A stretch of 64,000 bases of DNA from Plasmodium brasilianum (Eukaryota; Apicomplexa; Aconoidasida; Haemosporida; Plasmodiidae): the NCBI RefSeq assembly GCF_023973825.1, contig NC_090122.1, positions 310,001 to 374,000 on the forward strand, given 5' to 3'. Positions within the stretch are counted from its first letter, which is position 1. Each line of letters begins with the position of its first letter. The notes under the pieces were generated by a model. That model saw only the letters and a list, made by a program, of their open reading frames with translations. It was not told the origin of the DNA and searched no databases. Below are positions 37,084-48,076 of this stretch, piece by piece. Made by a program: the position numbers and the translations under genes.

Positions 37084-40000
37084 TTATGATATAATAGTTC
37101 CCAAAGAAAATGAAGGACTGTATATATCACTTTGCTTGTATTTCATGACAATTTTCGAGTTTGAAATTTTGTCCATCATAGTTCTTTGAACTATGTTAAA
37201 CGTTTCATAAAGACATTTAAGTTTTCCATTAATAATGTGTATATCAATAGGTATAGGCATATTTTCCATATTAACATTTTTTTTTTTTTTCTATATGCTG
37301 CTAAACGTTTTGAATATTTTGATACAATATTCTGAAATTTCATATCATATTCTGCTTGTATTTCGTTTAACAATTTAATATATTTTATATTTATTTTTTC
37401 ATAATATAACAAGATTTCTTTTCTTATATATCTGAAATAGTCAACTATTTGTATATGTATATATCTTTTATTATATTGAATTAATGTATATGCTTTAATC
37501 AAATATTTAGCTGACAAATTTTCTAAATTATCTTCCTTTTTTAATAAATGTAGAAACGCTGAGTCGTAATAATTATATTTTATTTTTTTTATGGGATACG
37601 GTGAATCAGTATTATTTTTTAAATGCCCTTCGTTCATATTTGTACAGCTGTTTGTTGCAATTCTTTTGTTGTTTTTACTGCTCGAACATGGTTTGTCAAT
37701 GTGGTACGAAGATCTCAGCCTTTGCTGACTCCTCCCATTTGAGTTTGGCACGTCAATTGGGGTAACTAGTCCTGGATTAACTGGGTTAACTATGCCAATT
37801 GGGTTAACTATACCAATTGGGTTAACTATGCCAATTGGGTTAATTAGGCCATCTGGGTCAACTTGGTCAACTAGGCCAACTTGGTCAACAGGGCCAATCA
37901 CGCCAACTGAAAAGGTCGGTTCCACCGTGGCCTCTATCATGTGCACATCGTCCCCCTCATCATTTAACAGTAATTCGTTACTCGGTTCGTCCTTCCCTAT
38001 AATGTTTACAATTTCGGAGTAATCCGCTGTTCCACTTGTGCCATCCACTTCATGTATGATCTCATTTTCCTCACCATTTCTAAATCGTTTCCTTTGTTTT
38101 GCATCATCATTGTTGTTTCTTTGGCTAGTCCCCGCATCTATAGTCACTGCTGTATCATTATTGAACTTCCTAACTTTCGAAGATCTTTCTAAGTATATTC
38201 TACTTCTTTTAAATCTCTTTTGAGCAGTTGTTACACATTCCTGATTCATACGTGTAGTAATCATGTTAGACGGCTTTATTAAAAAAGAGCTGCTGTTGTC
38301 ATTGCATTTTGTTGTATTACTTGATATATGAAGCTCTTTATCGTTTTTCTTATATTTGCTTAAACTATGTATGCACTCATCAATATGCTTTTGTTTTTCC
38401 TCATAATTCAGGATTTTCTTTACTATATCTACTGGTCGTCTCGATATATTACATTCCTTGCTATTTATTGAACCACATTCTAATGAATCGATGTTATCTA
38501 ATCGTTTGTTCCCACCCAAATTAGTTTCATTAACTCTATTGTTAAACTGTGTGTTCTTTATTCCATTTTTGTTACACTGCTGTTTAGTACTCTGCAATGT
38601 CTTTTCATCTTCATGTGCACTAGAGTTATTATTATTAGTATTACTACTATTATTGTTACTTCCATTTATTTTCGAATCAGCATTAGTTGTCGTAATATTA
38701 TCAGCATTAGTTGTCGTAATATTATCAGCATTAGTTGTCGTAACATTATCAGCATTAGTTGTCGTAACATTATCAGCATTAGTTGTCGTAACATTATCAG
38801 CATTAGTTGTAGTAATATTATCAGCATTAGTTGTCGTAACATTATCAGCATTAGTTGTAGTAATATTATCAGCATTAGTTGTCGTAATATTATCAGCATT
38901 AGTTGTAATATTATCAGTAGTAGCCGTAGTAGTAGCCGTAGTAGTAGCCGAAGTAGTAGCCGTAGCACTAACCGTAGCATTAGGTGTTTTCCTCCCTTCA
39001 CACGAGTTTCCCTTTTTAAGTACATCATGCCCGTCTTCGGGGGCATTGCTTCTATTATTGCTACCTCTGTCAGTCCTGTTTCGAAGAACTCCATTGTTTT
39101 TATTGTTAATCTGTGTATCATCATGAGCATCACGCGAACAATGTGAATTAAGCGAATAATGCAAATCCCTACGTCTTAGCTTAATCGGCTCGCTTTCATC
39201 TCCGTTTATTGAATGTATTACTCCTTCATTTGCATCATTTTGCACTATATTGGACATATGAGAAACTTCTATATTTTGACTCTCTTGTTTTTCTTCCTTA
39301 CAACAATGCCCACTCTCCTCACACACATACGCATGTCTTTTAATAGCTCTAGTATTTAATTCAATGGGAGTGTTCTCTTTGATAATATTCCCATTAAAAA
39401 GATCAACAGAAGGGGGGTTACCATCTATCCCTTCGTTTACCCTATCATATAATTCTAATATTTTAGAGCATTTTTCGCCACTTTCGTTAAGCGTTTTTAC
39501 AAGGTTCTGATTGTTCACTTTTAACGAATCGTCAAAGGAGATACCGCTTCCTGTTTCTTTGCATTTTGTGTAGTAACAGTCGCTATTGACATAGCTGTTG
39601 ACGTTACTACCTATATCGCTTTCTATATTGTTGTTCATGTAATTATCTATATCATTGTCTATGCTACTGTTGGCAGCGCTTGCAATTTCGCTATCCTTGT
39701 TGTCATCCTCATTGTAGGCAAAATTTTCACCGAATAAGTCCTTCGTTGTTGCGTAACTAACCTTGAGCATTCCACCCCCTTGTTGTTGTTTCTTCTCGGC
39801 ATCATTCCCTTTAACTCTAAATGAATCATTTTCAAACTCACTGATGCAGCTACTATATAATAGTAGTTTTTGTTTATTTACGTCTTTTTTAAGTAACTGT
39901 TCTCTATGGAATTCTTTTTTTTTTCTTTTTTTTTTTTTTTTTTCTGAACATTGGGCAAATTATAGTCAGTAGGATAATCAGTACAATCCCTATGATTACC

Positions 40001-40512
40001 ATTATTGCCATTATTGCTATCATTACTATATTTATTATGATTATCCTGACTACTGTCCAAATCATGCGCATCTTGTATATTATCATTTTCATTTCTATCA
40101 TTTACATGGTTTAATGACTGCTCTAGTAGCATTGTTCTTGTACCCATAGGTGTGTCCTCAGTCAATAAACATATTTCTTTAGTTGTAGCGAAACTTACTT
40201 TTCTCCTTATCAGTTTTTCTGTACTTTTGTTGTTATCATTAAATAAAATATTATTTGTATAAATTTCATTCATACCATCATGTTTACGTTTATTTAAATA
40301 TAGATTGTTGTTCTCCTTAAGATGAATACTATCCTGTTCATATATCAATTCTTCTTCTTTATCATCGCACACAGTCGTCTCAAGCTCAGTTATATTCTTT
40401 ATTATATCAAAAATTTTTCTCTTTGTAGACTCTGAATTGAATTTTATTTGTAACTCAACATTTTGTAATAGGCGGTCCTCAAACTGCTCTCTCAACTTGT
40501 TCGATAGTACTC
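37084..40512 (-). CDS. large low-complexity protein with paired PP1-docking-like motifs (KNL1-like candidate), two frame breaks
   Basis: The last exon begins after TTTTTCCAG at 40513 in phase 1 (VLSNKLREQFEDRL); the first exon was not found. Reading leftwards, the frame breaks at A/T runs 39915-39943 and 37277-37290. Adding one base at each gives an uninterrupted 1142 residues ending at 37084. In order there are RRKVSFATTKE (codons at about 40175-40207), a second copy KVSYATTKD (39738-39764) 146 codons later, Asn/Ser-rich sequence, an NITTTNAD repeat, an NPIGIV repeat, and a C-terminal helical, coiled-coil-like part (IHIQIVDYFRYIRKEILLYY). [RK]VxF is the classical docking motif for protein phosphatase 1, and RVSF followed by A-x-T is typical of the kinetochore protein KNL1. 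That identity is a hypothesis; it may simply be another nuclear PP1 partner. Confidence 0.7.
38672..38925 (-). repeat. in-frame 24-bp repeat (NADNITTT) within the KNL1-like candidate
   Basis: About ten 24-base units encode NADNITTT with variants NADNVTTT. The period is a multiple of three, so the frame is kept. Its 5' side grades into an ATTSATT-type tract. Low-complexity inserts of this kind are frequent in Plasmodium proteins. Confidence 0.85.
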
Positions 40513-40604
40513 CTGGAAAAAGGACAAACAAAAAAGAAGGAAGTAAAAACAGGGCCCAAGAAAAATATCACTTAGTATCTTTCTCTTGGGAAAGGAAATA
40601 CAAA

Positions 40605-40944
40605 ATGGAGACTACTCCTGCGTGGATACTTGTGCAGGTAGGCAGCAAATATTACTTAAGTAGTGGTACATAAGAAGAGGTACATATATATGGAGGTGCA
40701 TATATAACGATACATATATATGGAGGTGCATATATAACGATACATATATAGCGATACATATATAGCGATACATATATAGCGATACATATATAGCGGTACA
40801 TATATAGAGCTACAATGCAGAGAGGGTAAAACATCATGTATGTATAACAAGCAGGATGCAGAATATCAGAATGAAAAAAAAACTCAACAAAAGGAATGTA
40901 ACACGATAGAGGGAAATATAGTACAGCACAGCGAATCATCGTGA
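40605..40944 (+). CDS. possible tiny two-exon gene between two minus-strand genes
   Basis: Exon 1, 40605-40637, reads METTPAWILVQ and ends at CAG|GTAGGC in phase 0. After AACAAG an open stretch 40852-40944 reads QDAEYQNEKKTQQKECNTIE then GNIVQHSESS and stops, also phase 0, total 41 residues. Both pieces have protein-like composition on this strand. The acceptor is weak and the putative intron contains a minisatellite. The real transcript could have more exons, or the signal could be chance. Confidence 0.22.
40676..40806. repeat. 13- to 19-bp ACATATATAGCGAT minisatellite
   Basis: Two blocks: ACATATATATGGAGGTGCATATATAACGAT units, then four or five GATACATATATAGC units. It lies between the KNL1-like candidate and the next minus-strand gene. 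Confidence 0.8.
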
Positions 40945-41103
40945 AGCTAAACACACGGAGATGTAACGCCCCTTTTACAAAGCATAAATCAGGGTATGAT
41001 AACTGCTCGTTGTTAAGTGTACATACACGTTCATGCGTATACATATGTATGCACACGTGGATCATTGCACACTAGCCGCAGCTGTGCAAAACTGATTTAT
41101 TGC

Positions 41104-42588
41104 TTAACCTAGTGCGTCACTTTTGCCAAGAGAGAAAACAATTTTTTTTGATTGGTCATCACTGTATATTTTGACTCTATCATAAGACAAAACGATAAGC
41201 AATTTATTCTTTGTGTTATAGAAATATGCATAAAAAAAGTTAATGAGTAGATTTCCTTTATATCCTTTAGGTGATAAAATAATTTGCTCTGTAGTATTAT
41301 TTCCATGGTCATTTGTAATGGCAGAAGTATGAAAAGAAAGACTGCTATTGCTCAGATATATATATGAATTATATTTTAAATAATTTAAATTAATATTATT
41401 TTCTTTTGTCAATGTAAGGAAGTAATTCCTTTTTTTAGTTATTAAGGTTGCTATAAGGTTTAGTGATGATAAATTAATTCTATCCTTTTCTGGTACTAGT
41501 TTATGTATACGTTTAAATAAAGAGCGAGTTTTTTTTTTTATTTCAATGTCAGGTATAATTTCAATTTGTTTTATTATATTATTAATATAGCTATCTAAAC
41601 TTGATATATTATTAACCTCATCTACATTATGAAATAGGAGTAGCAATAAATCTAATGCTATTTCTATTATTTTAATACGAGAACAACCTATCTGTATATG
41701 TCTATTATTAGTTATAATAATGTCTTTTTCCTTTTTTATATTATTTATTATTTCATTAAATAAAGACAAATGAAATGATACGATATGTAATAAAGAGGAA
41801 TAGAATGAAGCCAATTCGATATTATATATTTTCCACTTTTCCTTTAATGGTACAATATTATTTATATCAATAACAAAAAAAAAAAAAGTTCTTTCAAATA
41901 ATAAAAAACTATCATTAGAGAATTGTTTTTCATTTAAACATATGTTTATTATAATATTTAATTTTTTAAAAAAAATTTCATCTACTTCTTCTATGTTAAT
42001 GCACTTATTTACACTGTACCGAATAAAGTATATGCACTCATCAGCTAACAATATTAAATGACTATTTAACGAGTTAATACATATATTCATCATTCTATCT
42101 ATAACTTTATAAGTAAAACTAAAATTAGACTCTATATCGATCTCTATTAGGTCGTGAAGAAACATAGATAGGGATAACTCGCCTTCCTCTTCCGCGGCAT
42201 TCAGTTCTTGAATTATGTTCTTGTTGTATTCGTCTATGTCTATATCGTTCACCTCGTTCATCTTGTTTATCTCGTTCACCTCATTCATCTTGTTTATCTC
42301 GTTCATCTCGTTCATCTTGTTTATCTCGTTCACCTCGTTCATCTTGTTTATCTCGTTCACCTCGTTCATCTTGTTCATTTCGTTCATCTTGTTCATTTCG
42401 TTCATCTTGTTTATATCATCCGTCTTGTTCATTTCATTCATCTTGTTCATTTCATTCATCTTGTTCATTTCATTCATCTTGTTCATTTCATTCATCTTGT
42501 TCATTTCATTCATCTTGTTCACCTGTCCTTTCGTGTTTTCTCTTTTCGTTCCCTTGTCCAGTGGGACCTCAAGTATGGGAAGGTTTGC
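41104..42588 (-). CDS. helical-repeat-like protein of unknown function with (MNK/MNE)n N-terminus
   Basis: The first ATG in frame is 42516; the frame continues upstream to 42588 (ANLPILEVPLDKGTK), just after CTAG, which could be an acceptor, or equally a plain in-frame TAG. The N-terminus is a long MNKMNE repeat. The rest (about 380 residues) is predicted mostly helical, with stretches such as GELSLSMFLHDLIEIDIES, IDRMMNICINSLNSHLILL, IKIIEIALDLLLLLFHN and IKKKTRSLFKRIHKLVPEKD, then a beta-rich end (LLINFFYAYFYNTKNKLLIV) and a stop at 41104. No catalytic motif, signal peptide or clear membrane span is seen. I do not recognise the family; a HEAT/ARM-like scaffold is one possibility. The start is uncertain. 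Confidence 0.65.
   Translation of the reverse strand, partial: ANLPILEVPLDKGTKRENTKGQVNKMNEMNKMNEMNKMNEMNKMNEMNKMNEMNKTDDINKMNEMNKMNEMNKMNEVNEINKMNEVNEINKMNEMNEINKMNEVNEINKMNEVNDIDIDEYNKNIIQELNAAEEEGELSLSMFLHDLIEIDIESNFSFTYKVIDRMMNICINSLNSHLILLADECIYFIRYSVNKCINIEEVDEIFFKKLNIIINICLNEKQFSNDSFLLFERTFFFFVIDINNIVPLKEKWKIYNIELASFYSSLLHIVSFHLSLFNEIINNIKKEKDIIITNNRHIQIGCSRIKIIEIALDLLLLLFHNVDEVNNISSLDSYINNIIKQIEIIPDIEIKKKTRSLFKRIHKLVPEKDRINLSSLNLIATLITKKRNYFLTLTKENNINLNYLKYNSYIYLSNSSLSFHTSAITNDHGNNTTEQIILSPKGYKGNLLINFFYAYFYNTKNKLLIVLSYDRVKIYSDDQSKKIVFSLGKSDALG
42250..42523 (-). repeat. in-frame 18-bp repeat encoding MNKMNE/VNEINK
   Basis: About fifteen 18-base units (codons for Met, Asn, Lys, Met, Asn, Glu) form the N-terminus of the 41104-42588 gene. 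Variants alternate GAACAAGATGAATGA and GTGAACGAGATAAACAA. The opposite strand is also open (LVHFIHLVHFIH), a repeat artefact. Confidence 0.85.
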
Positions 42589-43040
42589 CTAGTTCGTTTG
42601 AGTGAGCGGCACGTGTACGTGTTTGTATTTGCTATACATACACGTGTTTGTGCTTCCGGCGTGTGTATATGTTCGTGCGTGCGTTGCAAGGAGTTCTGTT
42701 GTTCCCTCTGCTTGCGTACAAAATTGAAAAAAAGAAAAGGGATATGTCATAACGACGCGTATGATTTAAAAAAAAAGATCAGTACATCACTTGAAAATTA
42801 TAAAAAACACATAATAGCTAAAATGTATGCATAAATGTTAAAATAAAAAAAGACAAACACAAAAAATTAAAAAAAAAAGTATATTACAAATCATCATTAC
42901 AAAATGAAAATTAATGAAGCACTTATTTTATTTTTATCGTATTTTTATTTTCGTTCTTTTGCCAATATGCGTGGAATAAATTGTTTAAATAATTTAACAC
43001 AAGAACACTATTATCCTTATTTTTTTCTTGTTTATCTACG

Positions 43041-43071
<31 letters not shown>

Positions 43072-43673
43072 CTTTTTGTTTTTATATTATTTTTCTTGTC
43101 TATGTCATCTTATTCTGCATTATTTTACCTCATTTTGCTTTTTTCATTTCATCTTACTTCGCTTTATTTTATTTAGTTTTATTTTCATAAATACAAAAAT
43201 ATTCCACACAATGTGCCGATCAACACTGGGTGCACTGCACCACTAAAATGGGAAATAAATTAAAAAAAAAAAAAATGAAAACGTAAAAATTAATATCGCA
43301 ATAAAGCAATAACGTAATAACGTAAAATCCCTTATTTTTTTTTTATGCATAAATAGTAGTTCTCACAGGTTAACTTTTCTCACTGAAAGGGATAAATAAT
43401 GGAATAGAAAAAAAAAAAAAAAAAAAAAAAAAATTACTTGCACACTATAAACCGCAACATCATTCTATATTTTAAAATACTCGTTCATGCTAATTTTGAT
43501 TTCTGCCATTGAACAAGCATCAGTAACATATATAAAAATTTATTACAAGCATAACATGCTTTATTTTCATAAACTATGTGTTTCAGTTCCTTTTTAAAAA
43601 TGGAGACAAAAAAATGTATTCTTTTAGAAGAACGGCATTTTGTTTCACCCTAACTCGTTTCAGTCTATGCAGA
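42589..43673. other. intergenic region between two minus-strand genes
   Basis: Contains the promoter or 5' exon of the gene to the left, a GTGTGTATATG-type stretch at 42600-42690, a T run at 43042-43070, an A run at 43409-43432 and the 3' UTR of the DRC10-like gene at its right. No gene is supported. Confidence 0.5.
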
Positions 43674-45617
43674 TCAACCCCATCCCATTTTTCCATATGT
43701 TGTGTCCTTTTCTTTGTTAGTCATTGCGGTCCTCACTTTTTCTTTTTCTTTTTTTTTTTTTTTTTCGTGTTCACATAATGAGTACCTTTCCTTGACTGCT
43801 CTAATGTACGACTGTATAATAACCGCCGCATCATTATTTTCCTTTTCTTTTTTCTGAATGATTTTTTTTCTTTTTTCAGTTAACTCTTTTAAAAATTGCT
43901 TTTCTTCTTCTTCTGCTTTTTTTCTAATTATAATTGAGTCCAATTCCTTCTCCGCCATCTTGTTTTTCTGTAATTCTTTTCTGCACTTTTCTAACTCTGT
44001 TTTGAAAAGATGTGGAAAAGATGTGAAAAGAAGGAGAAGCGGAGATAAACAAAATAGATATATAGCAGAATGGACTAACTCAATGTACTCATTTCAAGCA
44101 GAGCGATAAGTCAGTTGAAGAGCATATGCAGAAGTTCACCCACGATAACAAACGCCATGATGCAGATGTTCACAATCACATGCGTTGTATTGTTTGTAGT
44201 GCATTACCAGCATCCATGGTAGTGATATCATTATCGATCGTATTGATGTAATTCTGTATATCAAGCTCTAGTAATTTATTTTTTTTCACTAAGTTTACCT
44301 CCAAATCTTGGTATGTCCTTATATGATTCTCATAAACATTTTTTGTTTTTTCATATAAAGAATTTATATTTTCCAAATCATCTGATACATTATTTGTTGG
44401 CATTTTGTTTATTAACTTTTTGATATTTTCTTCTGAACATTGTTTTAACTCGTCTAATTCTTTTTCTTTGTTTTGTAAAATGCGCTCTAACTCTTTCAAT
44501 TCGTTTTGACTTTTCTTTCGAATGTACTCTAACTCATCATTTAATTTTTTCTCTTCAACTTGTATATTTTTTTCTTCTTCCTTTAACTCATCCATTCGTT
44601 CACTCCTCTTAAAATTTTCCTCTGCCGTCGTTTGGAATTTGGTGAGAAATATGTCCTAAAAGGAAAAGGGAAAAAAGAAGGGAAAAAAAGAAGAGAAAAA
44701 AAAGGGGAAAAAAAGAAAGAGAAAAAAGCAAGAGAAAGTGAAGGAGAAAAATATAAGAGAAAGAAGATAGTGAAAAAAAAAAAAAAAAAAGAAAAAAAGA
44801 AAAAATCGGTTGTATATATGTCTTTTTTTTAACGTTGCACTTCCTAACGAAGCATTTTTCTTTGACCATTACTCTGTTACGTTTTGCCTATTTGCTCTAT
44901 TTTGAATATTTTTCACTATTTTTTTTTTTTTTTTTTTTTTGATAACTTTCAAATTGGTAATGATGTGAAGAAACTTGTAGAAATCATGATTTTCCTTATC
45001 GTTTAAAGAATTTAAAGTATTAATGAGCTTATGATTCTTTTTAAATATGTTACATAATGATGCACAATAATTTTTTATTTTTTTGAGCAATTCTTCGTGT
45101 TCATTATAAATGCAAAGACAATCATCTTGTAAATCTTCTTCGCTAGCATTTCCATCTTGTGTTTCTTCTTCTTCTTCACTTCTTATTACTTGAGTGTGTT
45201 CATACAATTTATTTAGTTTTATTATATCCTTAAAATAAATCAAAAATTCCTCAGGCATCTCGTTTAATCCACTGCCGTTTAACTTTTCCAAAACCTACAT
45301 AATTTTAACAAACGTTTCCACATACATGCACACTTATGATATGTGTTATACCTTTTTTTTTTTTTTTTTTTTTTGTTACAACACAATTAGGAAGATCCAA
45401 TTTCATGAACACAATTATCCATAGTGTAATATGTACATATCTGCACTACATAGAGGAGCACACATGTACATATATATGCCGACGTAAACATATATATATA
45501 ATGCGTCTATGGGTGTACCTCCTCATTTATGAAAGACAAGTTTTTTATTTTCTTTTCGAACGTCTCTATAACATTGTACAAAATTTTAGCTTCCACGTCA
45601 ATGAACTTTGCCTCCAT
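43674..45617 (-). CDS. DRC10: IQ-motif coiled-coil protein, dynein regulatory complex subunit 10-like
   Basis: Four exons on the minus strand, 45519-45617, 44881-45294, 44208-44655 and 43674-43996, join in phases 0, 0 and 1 to give 427 residues, near the 449 of human IQCD/DRC10. The N-terminus MEAKFIDVEAKILYNVIETF resembles the family's start, in which a conserved 'VEAQRI..VLDET' helix occurs. Long coiled coils follow (about residues 170-350). Near the C-terminus is an IQ calmodulin-binding motif, AAVIIQSYIRAVKERY. DRC10 is part of the nexin-dynein regulatory complex that links axonemal doublets. In Plasmodium the only flagellated stage is the male gamete, so expression in male gametocytes is expected. 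The exon model is strongly supported by phases and splice sites; DRC10 rather than DRC9 is an inference from N-terminus and length. Confidence 0.8.
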
Positions 45618-45678
45618 TGTTTCCCCCTTTTCTTGCTCTCTTGGTCTTTCTACCGCCATATATTTCTCTACCTTTATG

Positions 45679-45719
<41 letters not shown>

Positions 45720-46061
45720 TGTGCTCTCTTTCTGCTTCAGCCCTTTAATATCTCTCTTTCCCCTTTGTGTTAACGTTATCAAACGAGGAAAATTTTAAAA
45801 TGGCTACTCAGCTCAATAGTAAAGTGTGTAAATAGTTACACATAGCACACATTACAAATTTTCAAAATTACAAAAAGGCAATACCCCCATTGTAATAAAA
45901 CTACAATGCTGCATATTTATTTAAAGAGAGATAAAAATATATTCATGTTGAAATAATATCTGTTAATTATCCAGATGATGTTGATATGTTGAAATATGTC
46001 TTTTCATTTTAATTTTTTATAACTAGTCATATTTTTTTAAATATTAATCAAATAATGTTAA

Positions 46062-46284
<223 letters not shown>

Positions 46285-47651
46285 AAAATAAAACAAAGTA
46301 TGGTGTAACAAACTGATGTATAACAAAGTAAGGTATGCCTATATTTGGCATAACAAAGTATGATATAACAAAATAGGGAAAAAAAAAAAATAAACACAAT
46401 TTTCCAAAGTTCATCAATATTAAAATAAAATAAAAAAAAAAAAAGGACTCTTGACTTTAAAGCAAATGGGCGTGAAGGCGTTTCCAATTCCTCCTGGTCA
46501 AAAGAATCTAAAAAAAAAAAATAAATAATAAATAAATAAGTAAATAAATAAATAAAAAGCAAACTTTGTCTTAAAATACCAGTGCTTCTCCATTATTCTA
46601 AATTAATAAAGTATTCTCTTGTATAATTATATAAGCATACACATACATGCATAAATACATACATGCATAAATACACACATACGTATATGCAGTTGAAATG
46701 CATTCTTTGATCATTTTATAATATGACAGTATATCACAATGATTCTTATATTCACACGAGTCTCAATTTGATTATATATGAACATGTTCATACTATAAAA
46801 AAAAATTTTAGAAAAGGTTTGTTATTTTTTTTCTCCTTCTTCATATTGAACATTTTAAAAAACGTAATAGATGGTCAAATGGTTAATTAAAAAAATACAA
46901 TGTATTCATTTAAAAGGTAATAAGCATTACCTTATGCGCTAAACTGTCAACGTACTCATTTGTGATAATAAATATGATAACTTAACACATATATGTGTAA
47001 ATTCACATACATGTATATGCGCGTAACACATATACATATTTATATATGTACATACTCAGTTACATATAATAAAAAATATTAAATCAGTTAAGCAATTAAT
47101 CATCAAGCTTTATATCAGAAGCAGAACTGATTGGATTCATCATTTTAATATTTTTATTATATTCACAGCTCATTCAAAGAGCATATATGTATATATACAT
47201 TCACATATACATACAAATGCACGCACTTTGGTTAATTTATTGCATAATAAATGATATACACTATTCTCATAACAACTTTTGTTTTTCTATTACCTTTACT
47301 GTGGTGACTACATTTCCTCAAATATGTGTGGGCATATATGTATATATATAAATATATACTCTTTTAATATGTCAATATACATTACTCAAGTTAAAATTAA
47401 AACAAAAAAAAAAAAAAAAGGAAAAAAAAAGTCTACTTCCTAAGACGTTTGTTAAAACGATGTATGAAGATTTCCAAGCCAAGTTACACTACATTCTTTA
47501 CACCTTCTTTTCATCATTATTGATAGTTAGTTCTTTTATTTCTAAAAAAAAGGAAAAATATAACAAAAATGATAAGAACATATGTACAAGAAATAATATA
47601 CAAAAGTACGAAAATCAACAACTGTTTAATTTACATAGCACATTCGCATTT

Positions 47652-48044
47652 TCATATAAAGTGCATAAGCGCATTACTGTTAATTAGGGAAGTTGATGAA
47701 TACATATACTTCAGTATTTCACTTGTAATCAGTGGATGATTTTTTTTCTTCAACAGGAATTTCAATTTATCAATGTGTACCTCTTCCATTAGGCCTATTT
47801 AAAAAAGACAGGAAAAACAAATTATGTTCATAATAACGTACATATTACTCATCTATCTATTTATATGTACAAATACATAATTATCAACTCCTTTTTTTGC
47901 AACAAAAAAAAAAAAAAAAAAAAATATGAACAGTTCAGAAAAAAAGGATAGCTAATTTTTTTTTTTTTTTATCAGATAGGGATAACTGGTTAAAAACTTA
48001 TCTTCAAAATAAATTTTTCAGATGCCAAGCGTATGATTTCATCA

Positions 48045-48076
<32 letters not shown>

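Noticed and set aside
42615..42751. Upstream frame (MTYPFSFFQFCTQ...) in phase with the (MNK/MNE)n gene across a TAG
   Set aside because: Its second half is simple repeat-like sequence and no intron of workable size could remove the TAG; better explained as 5' flanking DNA.
48001..48045. Possible extra bystin exon (DEIIRLASEKFILK)
   Set aside because: Phase fits, but there is no AG acceptor nearby; only a route through a T27 run would include it, and bystin is complete without it.
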